A DNA stretch of 64,000 bases from Clostridia bacterium UC5.1-1C12 (GTDB lineage: Bacteria; Bacillota_I; Bacilli_A; Erysipelotrichales; Erysipelotrichaceae), in the NCBI GenBank assembly GCA_001305055.1, contig BBZX01000004.1, positions 1 to 64,000 on the forward strand, written 5' to 3'. Numbering within the stretch: position 1 is the first letter of the stretch; the number at the start of each line of letters is the position of its first letter. Of the stretch, positions 31,911-41,892 are shown piece after piece. Position numbers and translations under genes: made by a program. A model generated the notes under the pieces. The model had not been told where the DNA came from. It saw nothing but the letters and a program-made list of their open reading frames with translations, and ran no database searches.

Positions 31911-33085
31911 TTACTTTCTAGTATATGGATACAATGTTACACCTTTAACAACACGATTTACTTCACCGCTTGGGCATGGGTTGTCCGGTGTGATACCGAA
32001 TGAAAGTGATTTGTATAATGCAATTAACTGAGCTGTTAGGATGTATTCAAATGCAAGATACATATTGTCAGCATCGGTTTCATTATCAAATGAATAGAAA
32101 TAATCAACCAAAGCCGCTACCTCATCATCTTTTCTTGAAGAAACAGCCATGATCTTATTGCCCTTGCGCTGTCCGCTCATTTCTTTGATTAAATCAACTT
32201 CATACTGACGAGTATAAGCGTTATCACTCAGATATACAACAGTTAATGTCGTATCATCAACAATTGATTTAGGTCCATGTCTGAAGCCCATCGGCGTATC
32301 ATACATCGTAACAACTTTACCGGCTGTCAGCTCAAGCATCTTCAATGCTGATTCCTGTGCTGTGCCCTTTAATACGTTGCTGCCAAGATAAACGATACGT
32401 TTGAAATCAAATGCATCAACAACCTTCAACATTTCATCATATCTAGTATCTAATAAAACTCTTGAAGCTGCAAGAATCATTTTAACATTTTTAACAGTTT
32501 CTTCTAAATCATCCAGTGAGAAAGCTAATAAAGTAGCCAGCATCATGTTTGAATATGAACTTGTCATCGCAAATGACTGGTCATGCGTCTCATCCGTAAG
32601 ATTGATAGCATAGCAGTTCTTGTTTTCATTTGCCTTTAATGACAAGGCGCCGTTCTTGTTGCAAGTAACAAAAATATGCTGTAAATTATTGCATACGGCT
32701 TCTGCACAGTCTACTGCACCTACTGATTCAGGAGAATTACCGCTGCGGCCAAAGCTTACTAATAAAGTTGGCTTATCCTGTGACAAATAATTTTCAGGAG
32801 TCGCTGTAATATCTGTTGTACCATATGATTTAACCTTATAGTTTAATTTCTTCTGTAAGTAAGAATACAGGCGTTGCCGACGAATTCACTAGTACCGGCA
32901 CCAGTCAGGATAATGTCATAATCTGGCTGAGAAGTTGTCTTAGAGATAAATTCCTTCAGGCTTTCTTTGTTTGCTTCAATCTGAGCAATCGTCTTTTCCC
33001 ATGTATCAGGCTGCTGATGAATTTCTGTGGCTGTGAAAATTCCAGAGAGCTCTTTCCATGCTTGTTCAGTTTTTCCAAAAATCAT
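31911..33085 (-). CDS. agaS: AgaS-type sugar isomerase/deaminase (one-base break)
   Basis: Tandem SIS-domain protein of the AgaS family, probable galactosamine-6-phosphate deaminase/isomerase. ATG 33085 follows AAAGGGTGA. First SIS domain LTGAGTSEFVGNA and SFGRSGNSPESVGA; second SIS domain YLGSNVLKGTAQESALKM and FRHGPKSIVDD. One C is missing near 32873 (before LYSYLQKK); restoring it gives 391 aa, the family length. It heads the agaS-IIA-yajC operon, with a cre site overlapping its promoter. AgaS suggests that the PTS imports N-acetylgalactosamine, galactosamine or a related amino sugar. Confidence 0.9.
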
Positions 33086-33124
33086 TGTAATGTCACCCTT
33101 TCTAACCAAATTTTCTTGGTTCGT

Positions 33125-33138
33125 TGTTTGCGTTTACA
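33125..33138 (-). promoter_or_regulatory. cre site overlapping the agaS promoter
   Basis: TGTAAACGCAAACA on the minus strand matches 13 of 14 consensus positions and starts inside the -10 box, an ideal position for CcpA repression. Confidence 0.6.
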
Positions 33139-33166
33139 TTATAACGAGGTTTTGCATAAATTACAA
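33138..33166 (-). promoter_or_regulatory. Promoter of the agaS operon
   Basis: TTGTAA (33161-33166), 17-base spacer, TATAAT (33138-33143) on the minus strand, about 50 bases before the agaS start codon. Confidence 0.65.
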
Positions 33167-33264
33167 CATAGCGGCTGACGCATTGTTAAAAAGTGCAAAC
33201 ATTTATTAATTTATAGACTTCATCTTTAAATCACGATATAATTGTTGCTAGAGGTGGATAAAAT

Positions 33265-33826
33265 ATGGCTAATAAAAAACAAGTGAGCAACAGTAATAAG
33301 AAGAACACACCTGCGCTGAGTGGACATAATATCTATAAGGATAAACATGGTCAGACGATCTATTTTAACAAAAAACACGCGTTGGTTATGTCGTTCCTGA
33401 GAAGGATTTCAGTAAATTTCAGATTCTGCAGATGCGTTACATTTTGGCATTGGTAATCGCTGTTCTGCTTTACAGTATGACAAATATCAGCTATTGGCTG
33501 ACGGGTATCGTTTTAGTTGCCGTCGCTATCGGTATGGAAGTTACTGCGGGTAAAGGTATTGCCTGGCTATACTCAATATCAAAATTTTGAACCTGAAAAA
33601 GGTGAATCTCAATTAGATTTAATGGTTAAAGAAGGCCGCAATAAATTATTGCTTCGTACATGCCTGCTTCTTTTGCTTTCGATCCTTTTTAATTGTCAAT
33701 CTGTTTACGATGGATGAAGAACCGACAATCATTCTGATCATCCTCAGTGTTATTCTTTCGATTGCCTCACTGGTTTACGCCGGTGTGCAGATCAGAGGTA
33801 TCATTTACATTCAAAAGCATAAATAA
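33265..33826 (+). CDS. Membrane protein of unknown function, about 187 aa (several frame breaks)
   Basis: ATG 33265 follows AGAGGTGG. A basic N-terminus (MANKKQVSNSNKKN) leads to a first helix pair (YILALVIAVLLYSM, LTGIVLVAVAIGMEV), a cytoplasmic loop (GYTQYQNFEPEKGESQLD), and a second pair (LLLRTCLLLLLSILLIV, TIILIILSVILSIASLVY) ending GIIYIQKHK. Continuity requires one base near 33375, two near 33545 and loss of one T near 33690; the total then divides by three, which supports the reconstruction. Divergent from agaS. I do not recognise the family. Confidence 0.6.
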
Positions 33827-33833
33827 TTCTCAG

Positions 33834-33858
33834 CAGCCGCAAGGGCTGTTTTATTTTA
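33834..33858 (+). terminator. Terminator of the membrane protein gene
   Basis: CAGCC/GGCTG stem with T-rich tail, 8 bases after the stop codon. Confidence 0.65.
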
Positions 33859-33882
33859 AAAAAAGACCAGCGATGGTCTTTT
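33858..33882 (-). terminator. Terminator of the GNAT gene
   Basis: AAAAGACC/GGTCTTTT stem with a long T-run on the minus strand; it overlaps the proposed stop codon. Confidence 0.7.
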
Positions 33883-34793
33883 AATATTTCTCATTCAGAT
33901 ACAAGGGTTTAAAACCGATGGCATAAGCTCCTTGCTTGTTCTGACATTGGCGTTATACAGCTTATTAAACAACGGCAGATTGCCGCAGCGCACCATTGTA
34001 AAGATGCGTTTTCTTGACATTGCCAGCGGAAATACCTTTTCCAGATGCTCAGCTTCACTGACCTCAAGACGCAGCTCCGTATGATTGCCGACTGCCGCCT
34101 TCAGCAGCTTCGTCAGAACCGTACTGCCGGAATAGATGCATTCACTGACTTTAACATGATCCTTACGTGATCTGAAGCGCACATAACCTTTAATTCGGCC
34201 CTGTGAGTCACGATATGCCAGCAGCTGTTCACCGCAGTGCAGACATTCATTGATCATCCGTTCAAACATTATCACATTGCGGATCTTATAACCGTCAAAA
34301 TGCGTCATAAATTCTTCATAAACGGCCAATAACTCGGCCGCCGTATATGTATCAGTAATACCGATGGTCGTCGCCTTGTCAAAATACTTGGCAGGCAGAT
34401 CATAGGTGCGGTGAATTGATGCTTGTTGGAAACCAAAACGCTCCAGCAGCTTGGGATTACTCGCTTCCGCAAAGATAAGCAGCACCTTTTATCACATTCA
34501 TCAAGCACACTCGCCATACATTCCTGCATATAACCGCTGCGCCGATAATCAAGATGCGTACTCAGCTGAGATAAAAAGATCGACTTCACTGCCATACCAT
34601 TGAGCTGAACATTCATCTCCTGCATATGCACACAGGATACGATTCGATCATCGACCTCACAGACAACGCTGCGGCCATAATCATAAACAGACGAAAAGAA
34701 GCAGTCCATAAAATCGCTGCTTTTGATTGGAAAGCACATTTTCAATAAATTCTGAATGGCCTGTTTATCTTTTTCCACTGCGTCCCTAATCAT
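33881..34793 (-). CDS. GNAT-family acetyltransferase, Eis-like (two one-base breaks)
   Basis: The N-terminus (IRDAVEKDKQAIQNLLKMCF) and the acetyl-CoA-binding strand-helix (LSQLSTHLDYRRSGYMQECM) identify a GNAT fold. After one restored A near 34488 the frame continues ECDKKVLLIFAEASNPKLLE and FGFQ, then a second GNAT-like half and a small C-terminal domain, as in the Eis family. A second lost base near 33917 hides the likely real end (KGAYAIGFKPLYLNEKY), giving about 304 aa, shorter than classical Eis at about 400. The substrate is unknown; Eis relatives acetylate lysines and aminoglycosides. Confidence 0.7.
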
Positions 34794-34805
34794 TAATTTA
34801 CCCCG

Positions 34806-35090
34806 CTATTTCTCTTCTTTTTCTGTATATTCTACATCAATTACATCAGGATTTACTCTGCCGTATGTTTCAAAATGAATATTTTCATTTTCAATATTGG
34901 GTTCTTCATAATAATGCTGATTCGATGAATAATGCGTATTACGGCGCTTTCTGCCAGTAATTGAACCAATCAGATTAGCAGCAAGTGAAATTACCAAAAA
35001 TATAATGGCGATTCCGCCTAGGTAAGGAAGCAGACTGATAAAGAGAAAAACCAGCACAACTCCAATGATGATTCTAACTAAATCCGTCAT
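34806..35090 (-). CDS. Small membrane protein with acidic cytoplasmic tail, 94 aa
   Basis: Two adjacent hydrophobic segments (IIIGVVLVFLFISLLPYLG and IAIIFLVISLAANLIGSI) are followed by a basic turn (TGRKRRN) and a polar tail rich in Glu, Asn and Tyr. Intact. No known motif. It starts between the SNase-like and GNAT genes and may belong to the same transcript. Confidence 0.6.
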   Translation of the reverse strand: MTDLVRIIIGVVLVFLFISLLPYLGGIAIIFLVISLAANLIGSITGRKRRNTHYSSNQHYYEEPNIENENIHFETYGRVNPDVIDVEYTEKEEK

Positions 35091-35181
35091 TCAAATACCT
35101 CTCTTTCATTGTCTATTATAAACTATTTACTATGTTTTCTCAAAGTTTTTAATAGATTTGATAACTTCACATAATTTTACG

Positions 35182-35661
35182 TTAAATCTTCTTAAAACCT
35201 TTACGTAAAATACAAATTAACAGCAGCAGACAAGGCAGATAAAATAAATCAACCTCATGATGGTCAACAAAAACCTGCGCATCAGCAACTACTGCCGTTG
35301 TTTCAGCCAAAGCTTCTTCCATTTCAGCTTCATGAATATATTCGGGATTGCGAATATTGATCAAGGCCAGACCCTTTTCCAACAGCGTTTTCTGAAGCAG
35401 TGTGCCATCGGTGAATACATAAACATCAACCGGCTGATCACGGCTGCTTTGAGGATCAATTTCAACCTCTACACGATGGGCCTTCGTCAGCATTTCGCAT
35501 GCCTGCCGGCGGGCTTCTTCATTCACAAAGCGGATATTAAAAAAAGCGGCCTGAAAACTATGTTCATCCTTGGAGAACACCAGTCCATCTTCATCACATT
35601 TTTCTACATCCACAGTCTCTTTTTGATCATAAAGCTCAGAATCAGCAGGCATCATTGTCAT
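35182..35661 (-). CDS. SNase-like (thermonuclease-fold) protein with C-terminal membrane anchor
   Basis: About 159 aa from ATG 35661 (two GTG codons precede it in frame; a TAG lies upstream). The pattern FQAAFFNIRFVNEEARRQAC, HRVEVEIDPQSSRDQPVDVY and GTLLQKTLLEKGLALINI follows the order of a staphylococcal-nuclease domain. The usual catalytic Arg-Asp-Glu set is not clearly kept, so it may not be an active nuclease. A single C-terminal hydrophobic helix (DLFYLPCLLLLICIL) with a basic end (RKGFKKI) suggests a tail-anchored protein. It follows whiA by about 30 bases. Confidence 0.5.
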   Translation of the reverse strand: MTMMPADSELYDQKETVDVEKCDEDGLVFSKDEHSFQAAFFNIRFVNEEARRQACEMLTKAHRVEVEIDPQSSRDQPVDVYVFTDGTLLQKTLLEKGLALINIRNPEYIHEAEMEEALAETTAVVADAQVFVDHHEVDLFYLPCLLLLICILRKGFKKI

Positions 35662-35694
35662 CACCACTCTTATTCTGAGCTATTTTTTATATCC

Positions 35695-36640
35695 CTATGC
35701 GTGTTTATAATTGGCAGCTATTTCTTTAATTTTACTCAAGCGGTGCTTCATTCCCGATTTTGAAATCACCTCATTAAAGTCCTCTTCATAATAGTCGCAT
35801 AATTCAACTAACGATGCCTCTGGATGCTCCTTGCGCAGCAGTGCCACATTACGCAGCTTCTCTGGTAAGGATTCCAAGCCTGCATAATTTTCGATCCATT
35901 CAATATCATCACATTGACTTTTCCCTGCCGCCAGACTTTCATTTCATTAGCCAGCTCACAGTTATCCAAACGCGTCAGATTATTCATAAAATCACGCTGA
36001 ATCCGGCTGTCTTCAAATTCAAAGACTGATTGATGGGCACCGGCACAGGCAAGAAAATCAGAGATTTGTCACTGGCTTTCAGATAGACAACTGACTGATT
36101 GCGGCGCTGAATCACCTTCGCGGGCAAATAGAATTTTTCCATCTGCTTCTGTATAAATTTTGCCAAGCCTTCATCATTGGTAGCAATCTCTAAATGATAG
36201 TTTGCTTTATTCGGTGAATTCACACTGCCGCCGGCTAAAAATGCTCCGGCAAGAAAGGCTTTGGCACAGCATTCCTTACTGACCATCTTAGCGCTTGGAT
36301 GCGCTCTTAAGCCACCGGCATCCATGATTTCAAGATCTTTTAAAATCTCCGAAGTACGGCTGCGGATACGCAGAACATAGATATTATTCTTTTTCAGATT
36401 CATTTTCTTTAATACTGATAACTCACTGGTAACATTATAAAGCTCTTTCATAAGCTTTAGAATCCGCTTCGCTGTCGGGGCACTTTCAGTGGAAATCGTC
36501 AGATGCATCCCCGAGCTTGTGAAATTCAGCGTCGAACACATTTTTATCAATGCCGCGCATTCAGCCCTCATACAGCATGGCTTCAGTTCGCCATTCTGCG
36601 CTATTTCAGTTTTTACTTCACTTGTAAATGACATGCTCAT
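35695..36640 (-). CDS. whiA: WhiA, sporulation/division-type DNA-binding protein (two one-base breaks)
   Basis: Conserved Firmicute/actinobacterial protein that joins a LAGLIDADG-homing-endonuclease-like domain to a helix-turn-helix (YvcL in Bacillus). The start is ATG 36640, overlapping the yvcK stop as TGATG. N-terminal FTSEVKTEIAQNGE and CAKAFLAGAFLAGGSVN are diagnostic. One A is missing near 36068 (before ISDFLACAGAHQSVFEFED) and one near 35938 (before SLAAGKSQCDDIEWIE). Restored length is about 316 aa, ending LPEKLRNVALLRKEHPEAS and a final HTH. The neighbours rapZ and yvcK fix the identity. Confidence 0.94.
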
Positions 36641-37581
36641 CAATCCTTTTTTAAATATTTACTTAACAGATTCCTGATCTTATCCGGATCATGACGAATC
36701 AGTTTGCCATTAAAGTTTAATAATTCTTCTTCAATCACATCATACTCATGTTCATTTTCACGGATAATTACCGGTGTTGAACCCTCAAGATTATAACGTG
36801 ACAGCACTTCCTCACTGATATCATCCTCATAGGCAAATACGGTTTGAATGATTCCCTTGTAGGAATGCGCTTCAATCGCCTCTACATGATCCTCCAATGA
36901 ATAATTATCGGTTTCCCCTGGCTGGGTCATCGCGTTACAGAAATAAACGCAGTTCGCTTTTGACTGCCTGATTGCATCCGTAATGCCGTCGATAATCAAA
37001 TTAGGAATGACACTGGTATATAAAGAACCGATTCCGATAACGATCAAATCCGCATTAGCCAAAGCCTCAATCGCCTGCGGAGTGGCCGTTACTTCTTCTT
37101 CATAGTAAACCTTTTGAATACGGTTGTCGAAATTAGGGATATTGCTTTCACCGCGGACAATCGTTCCGTCGATCATCTTGGCAAACAACGTAATGACCTG
37201 CGTGGTTGCCGGTATGATATCTCCCTTAACATTTAAAACTTTAGAAATAGTCGCAATCGCATCCATAAAATTGCCGCTTTCCTCACTCAGCGCGGTTAAA
37301 ATCAGATTTCCCAGATTGTGGCCGCCGATATCATGATCCTCACCGTCAAAGCGGTAGTTCATCAAGTGTGAAAATAAGGTTTCTTCTTCTGCCAACGCGA
37401 CCATGACATTGCGGATATCACCCATTGCCGGAATATGAAACTGGCGGCGCAGCCGGCCTGTGCTGCCGCCGTCATCAGCAACTGTTACAATTGCCGAAAT
37501 ATGCACATCCTCAATTTGCTTTAAGCCCCTTAGAATCACCGATAAGCCAGTTCCGCCGCCGATTACCGTTATATTTTTCAT
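36640..37581 (-). CDS. yvcK: Gluconeogenesis factor YvcK/CofD-like
   Basis: Nucleotide-sugar-binding protein needed for growth on gluconeogenic carbon and for cell-wall synthesis. Intact, 313 aa. NITVIGGGTGLSVILRGL and VADDGGSTGRLRRQF are the CofD-type signature; GIGSLYTSVIPNLI is a further conserved block. It overlaps rapZ at its start and whiA at its end. Confidence 0.95.
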   Translation of the reverse strand: MKNITVIGGGTGLSVILRGLKQIEDVHISAIVTVADDGGSTGRLRRQFHIPAMGDIRNVMVALAEEETLFSHLMNYRFDGEDHDIGGHNLGNLILTALSEESGNFMDAIATISKVLNVKGDIIPATTQVITLFAKMIDGTIVRGESNIPNFDNRIQKVYYEEEVTATPQAIEALANADLIVIGIGSLYTSVIPNLIIDGITDAIRQSKANCVYFCNAMTQPGETDNYSLEDHVEAIEAHSYKGIIQTVFAYEDDISEEVLSRYNLEGSTPVIIRENEHEYDVIEEELLNFNGKLIRHDPDKIRNLLSKYLKKD

Positions 37582-38441
37582 CGGCGTTTCCCCGCTTTAT
37601 CACGATGCGACTTATAGCATGTATATTCCTTTGAGTAATGCTCATAAAGCCAATTGGTGATGGATACCGAACGATGCTGACCGCCGGTACAGCCAACGCT
37701 GACCGTTAAGTGATTCTTGCCTTCTTTTTGATACTGAACAAACGCATAATCCAGAAATGCCTGTAAATGCTTCAGACAATCCTGTGTCTCATCAAAGCTC
37801 ATTACATAATCATAAACCGGAGCATCATCTCCCGTTAATGTTTTTAATTCGTCGATATAATAGGGATTCGGTAAAAAGCGCACGTCAAACAGCAGGTCGC
37901 TGTCCATCGGAATCCCATGCTTATACCCAAAGGATACAAAGGAGATGGAAAAGACCGGCTTCTCACCGAGCTTGAGCTGTTCCTCGATTTTATCCTTTAA
38001 TTCATGCTGAGACAGCTTGGTTGTGTCGATATGAAGTATCGCACCGCGTTCCTGAAGCCCGTTAAAAAGCTCACGTTCCGCTTCAATCGCATCCTCAAGA
38101 GTATTAGCCATCTTAAAAATTAAAAATGGGTGGTGACGTCTTGTGAATTTATAGCGCTGAAGCAGCTTCTCATTGCTGGCATCTAAGAAAACGACGCGTA
38201 CATTAACGTTGATATTTTCAAAATAAGTCAAAAAGGTCGGATAATCCAAAGCCGATGTTGCCAGTGCGATATTTTGATACCGCGGATCCGGATCATTTTT
38301 GATAATTTTACCAAGGGAACTGACAAGCTGCACCGGAAATTGGTCAATGCAGTGATAGCCCATATCCTCAAGAATCGACATGGCAGTTGACTTACCGGCA
38401 CCGGACATACCAGTGACTAGGACAATATTCTGTTCACTCAT
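37578..38441 (-). CDS. rapZ: RapZ/YvcJ nucleotide-binding protein
   Basis: P-loop GTP/ATP-hydrolysing protein; in Gram-negatives it adapts GlmZ RNA decay, in Bacillus (YvcJ) it affects competence. ATG 38441 follows AGAGGTG; the ORF with two more residues is not needed. Walker A LVTGMSGAGKS, then CIDQFPVQL; C-terminal GCTGGQHRSVSI and FGYKHGIPMDSDLLFDVRFL. About 287 aa, intact. First gene of rapZ-yvcK-whiA. Confidence 0.94.
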   Translation of the reverse strand: MSEQNIVLVTGMSGAGKSTAMSILEDMGYHCIDQFPVQLVSSLGKIIKNDPDPRYQNIALATSALDYPTFLTYFENINVNVRVVFLDASNEKLLQRYKFTRRHHPFLIFKMANTLEDAIEAERELFNGLQERGAILHIDTTKLSQHELKDKIEEQLKLGEKPVFSISFVSFGYKHGIPMDSDLLFDVRFLPNPYYIDELKTLTGDDAPVYDYVMSFDETQDCLKHLQAFLDYAFVQYQKEGKNHLTVSVGCTGGQHRSVSITNWLYEHYSKEYTCYKSHRDKAGKRR

Positions 38442-38549
38442 ACTGTTCACCTCTTCTTTTATTTAGTTTACCATATTCTTTATTTTATGCACAGAAAAAG
38501 TTAGACAGAAGCTTCCTTCACAGATAATGGTAATTATTTATATGACTGA

Positions 38550-38575
38550 AAACCAGATGCGTGAGCATCTGGCAG
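38550..38575 (-). terminator. Terminator of trxB
   Basis: CCAGATGC/GCATCTGG stem with a 4-base loop and TTTTC on the minus strand, just beyond the trxB stop. Confidence 0.75.
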
Positions 38576-38577
38576 TG

Positions 38578-39491
38578 TTAATCTCTTAATAAATGAAAAA
38601 TATTCTGAGCTGCGATAGCACCATCGCTGGCCGCTGTAATTACTTGACGGATTTGTTTGCGTCTTACATCACCTGCCGCAAAGATGCCGGGCAGCGAAGT
38701 TTCCATTCGCTCATCAGTCAAAACATAACCTGCCTCATCAAGAATCGGCAGTTCACGGCAGTAATCCGTCATAGGATCCAAACCGATATAGGGGAAGATG
38801 CCGCTGGTTTCCAATATTTCTTCGCTGTCGTCCGCCAGCTTTTTAACTTTAATGCCGCTGACTTTGGTTCCGTCATCTAGTATTTCCACAGGTATATAAC
38901 CCATCTTGATATGTATTTTTTCATTCTTTTCAGCTTTTTCAATCAGCATCGCGTCAGCCCTGAGCTTTGAGCGCACAAGAACATTGATACAAGATGCAAA
39001 CTGACTCAGATAAAGACTTTCTTCAATGGCTGAATTACCGCCGCCGACTATCGTAACAATCTTGTCTTTATAAAAGGCACCGTCACAGATTGCACAGAAA
39101 GATACGCCATGTCCGATATTCTTTTCTTCACCGGGAATATTCAGCTTACGCTCAACGGTACCGCTGGCCAGCAGCAGTGTTCTGCCGTGCAGTGTCGTAC
39201 CGTCAGAGCAAGTAACAGTTTTTGTTTCACCGTCACTGACTTTAACTACGTTGCTGCTGATCAGCTCAGCACCTAGATTCATTGCATGATTCATCATATC
39301 CATGGCCAGAGCCGTACCTTCTGCCGATTCAAGGCCTGGATAATTCTCAATAATCGATGTTCTTACCAGCTTGCCGCCAGGTGCATAGTTTTCAATTAAT
39401 ACAACCTCTAAGCCGGCTCTTGCCGCATAGATTGCCGCACTTAAGCCAGCAGGGCCGCTGCCGATAATTATAGTGTCGTAAGTCGCTCCAT
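38578..39491 (-). CDS. trxB: Thioredoxin reductase (one-base break near the start)
   Basis: FAD/NADPH enzyme that reduces thioredoxin. ATG 39491 follows a very strong site (AAAGGAGG). A T is missing after the fourth codon; restored, the protein begins [20 protein letters not shown]. It contains the redox pair CAICDG, the NADPH motif [14 protein letters not shown] and the C-terminal FAD site [16 protein letters not shown]. About 304 aa. The start overlaps the end of the lgt-phosphatase fusion gene by 24 bases, as in tightly packed operons. Confidence 0.93.
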
Positions 39492-40939
39492 TCGTGATCC
39501 TCCTTTAGGATATCCAATAACTGAGGTATTGATGTAATTAGAGCGCACGGCTTAGCCGCCTGTAATTCTTCGCGGCGTGTCTTGTCAAAAGAGGCTGCCA
39601 CGGAGAAGGCTGACATATTCTTACAGGTTTTGATATCACCCACTGAATCACCTACATAAACAACATTGTCAATGGAGCGGTATAATTCAGCACATGCTTT
39701 GATTAAGCCTTCCGGATCAGGCTTTACCTTATTCAGCTGTTCGCAGCCGACAATTACCGGAAAATAATCCTTTAAGCCGCAGTATTCCAGACCGTGAGTC
39801 ACTGTCTGTACTGTTTTATTAGAAACTACACCAATGTCATAATCCTCTTCTTTTAACGTTTTCAATACTTCTTCCACACCATAAAAAGGCTTTACATACT
39901 CATCATGATGGGCAAGATTGAATTTGCGGTATTCCGCGATCAATTCATCACTGTTTACTTCAGGTATATATTTCTCAAAGCTTTCCTTCAGCGTAGGCCC
40001 TAAAAAGCCCTTGAGATCTGCAGTTGTTAATACATAATCAGGACGATAAATCGCAAATACATGACGGAAGCTGTCAGCAATCAAAGCCTCTGTATCTAAT
40101 AGTGTACCATCAAGATCAAATAACACAACTGGTTTGACCTTCTTAAACGGCCAGATATTCGCAAATAGCTTGTCATATACACCAAGCAGACCTAAGACGC
40201 CTAAGATTATACCGAAGATTGAAATCAGCTGGGCAATCCGAATCGGTCCCATCATTAATGAATCGGTACGCAGGCCTTCCACGAAGAAACGCACTACACC
40301 GTACCAGACAATGTAAGCATAAGCCATATCCCCGCGTTTTTTACGGCCAAATTTCTTAAAACCAAAATAGATCAAAATAAAACCGATCAGATTGCCGACA
40401 CCCTCAAACAGAAAAGTCGGCATCCGATAAGCGCCGTCAATAAACATACCTTCCTTAATAAAGGCCGGGAAATGATTAAAGAAAGATTCCGAAACCACAC
40501 CGCCAAAGGCCTCCTGATTCACGAAATTTCCCCAGCGTCCGATAGCTTGTCCAATCAGCAGATTCGGCACACAGGCATCCGCAAACCGCCTCGCGTCAAC
40601 ATTTCTTTTCTTCAGGAAGAACCAGCCGAAAATAACGGCCGCGATAACACCGCCATGGAATGCCAGACCACCCTCCCATACATAGAAGATAGAAATCGGA
40701 TCGGCAATGTACTGCTTCCATTCAAACAGGCAGTACCAAATACGCGCACCGATGTAAGCAATCGGCAGCATCATGATGAAATAATCTTCACCGAGACTTT
40801 CTTTATAACCCATTTTTTTCAAGGTACGCTGACTCAGATAATAAGTAACCAGCGCACCGGTAAGACTGAAGATTGCATACCAAGTGATATGCAGTGAACC
40901 AAAGGACAGAAAAATCTTTGAAGTTGGAAAAAACTGCAT
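39468..40939 (-). CDS. lgt: Fusion: prolipoprotein diacylglyceryl transferase + HAD phosphatase
   Basis: Residues 1-265 are Lgt: seven membrane helices, [13 protein letters not shown] and the signature [14 protein letters not shown]. Lgt adds diacylglycerol to lipoprotein cysteines. Without a stop, residues 270-490 form a HAD phosphatase of the PpaX/Gph type: [29 protein letters not shown] and YVGDSVGDI. The join is in frame ([13 protein letters not shown]), with no base loss nearby. In Bacillus hprK, lgt and ppaX are separate genes in this order, so a gene fusion is likely. One T lost near 39480 hides the true stop; the reading-through tail to 39392 is spurious. PpaX hydrolyses the pyrophosphate released by HPr dephosphorylation. 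Confidence 0.88.
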
Positions 40940-40953
40940 CGTAAAGCTCCTCT

Positions 40954-41892
40954 CTAATTATTTTTAGCGATAAAGTCCAGCACCCGCTGTTCAAACTCCT
41001 TCGCTGAATCCATTCCCATTTCTGATAAGGTGAAATTTGTGACTGCTGATTCGATAATCACCGCCATTGAACGGCCTTCCTTAACCGGCAGTATAATTTT
41101 TGGTATATCCACGCCAAGAATTGTTTCAAATTTCTTATCCTCAATACCCACACGATCATAGTCATTATCCGGATGCCATTGTTCCAGCTGTACCACCAAA
41201 GATACCTCTACCTTATCCAGTACTGAACTGGCACCAAACATTCTTGAAACATTGATGATACCGATACCGCGGATTTCCAGCATCTCACGCAAAATAGTCG
41301 GCGCCCGGCCAACGATCTTGTTATGAATACGGGAACAATCCACCCGATCATCAGCAACCAGCAAATGGCCCCGTTTAATTAATTCGAGCGCGATTTCACT
41401 CTTACCCATACCGCTTTCACCGCTGATCATGACACCCTTGCCATAGATCGATAATAAACCGCCGTGGCGGCTTGCGGCAGGTGCTAATTTCTCATCAAGA
41501 AAAGTCACAACATCAATAATTAACCGATAGGTTTCTGACATCGAACGCAAAAGCGGAAAATCCTTTTCTTTCGCTATTTCCTTAAGAATCGGCGGACACA
41601 TATGGCTCTTTGAAATAATAATCGCCGGTGTCACCTCATTGGTGATGAAATCAAAGCTGATTCGCTGAGAACGTTCATCCATCGTTTCAATATAGGCGAT
41701 TTCTTTATCACCGAGAATCACGACCCGTTTAGACTGTGAAAAATCAAAGAAGCCAGCCAACTCAAGGCCCGGGCGATTGGTATCCGCAATTACGATCGGT
41801 CTTTCTAATGACTGTTCGCTGCCTTCAATAATTTCAAAATCAAAATAATTAACCAGATCCTTTACTTTAAGATTCGCTTCTACATTTTCCAT
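40954..41892 (-). CDS. hprK: HPr kinase/phosphorylase
   Basis: Bifunctional enzyme that phosphorylates HPr on Ser46 (ATP or PPi) or removes the phosphate, the sensor of carbon catabolite control in Firmicutes. Intact, 312 aa. Walker A GVMISGESGMGKSE, followed by ELIKRGHLLVADDRVDC, and EIRGIGIINVSRMFG. It starts immediately after the uvrA stop codon. With the cre sites near the PTS operons, this predicts CcpA/HPr-Ser-P control. Confidence 0.96.
   Translation of the reverse strand: MENVEANLKVKDLVNYFDFEIIEGSEQSLERPIVIADTNRPGLELAGFFDFSQSKRVVILGDKEIAYIETMDERSQRISFDFITNEVTPAIIISKSHMCPPILKEIAKEKDFPLLRSMSETYRLIIDVVTFLDEKLAPAASRHGGLLSIYGKGVMISGESGMGKSEIALELIKRGHLLVADDRVDCSRIHNKIVGRAPTILREMLEIRGIGIINVSRMFGASSVLDKVEVSLVVQLEQWHPDNDYDRVGIEDKKFETILGVDIPKIILPVKEGRSMAVIIESAVTNFTLSEMGMDSAKEFEQRVLDFIAKNN

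Noticed and set aside
35257..35763. 168-codon plus-strand ORF
   Set aside because: Antisense of the SNase-like gene and the whiA end; no start signal and no domain match.
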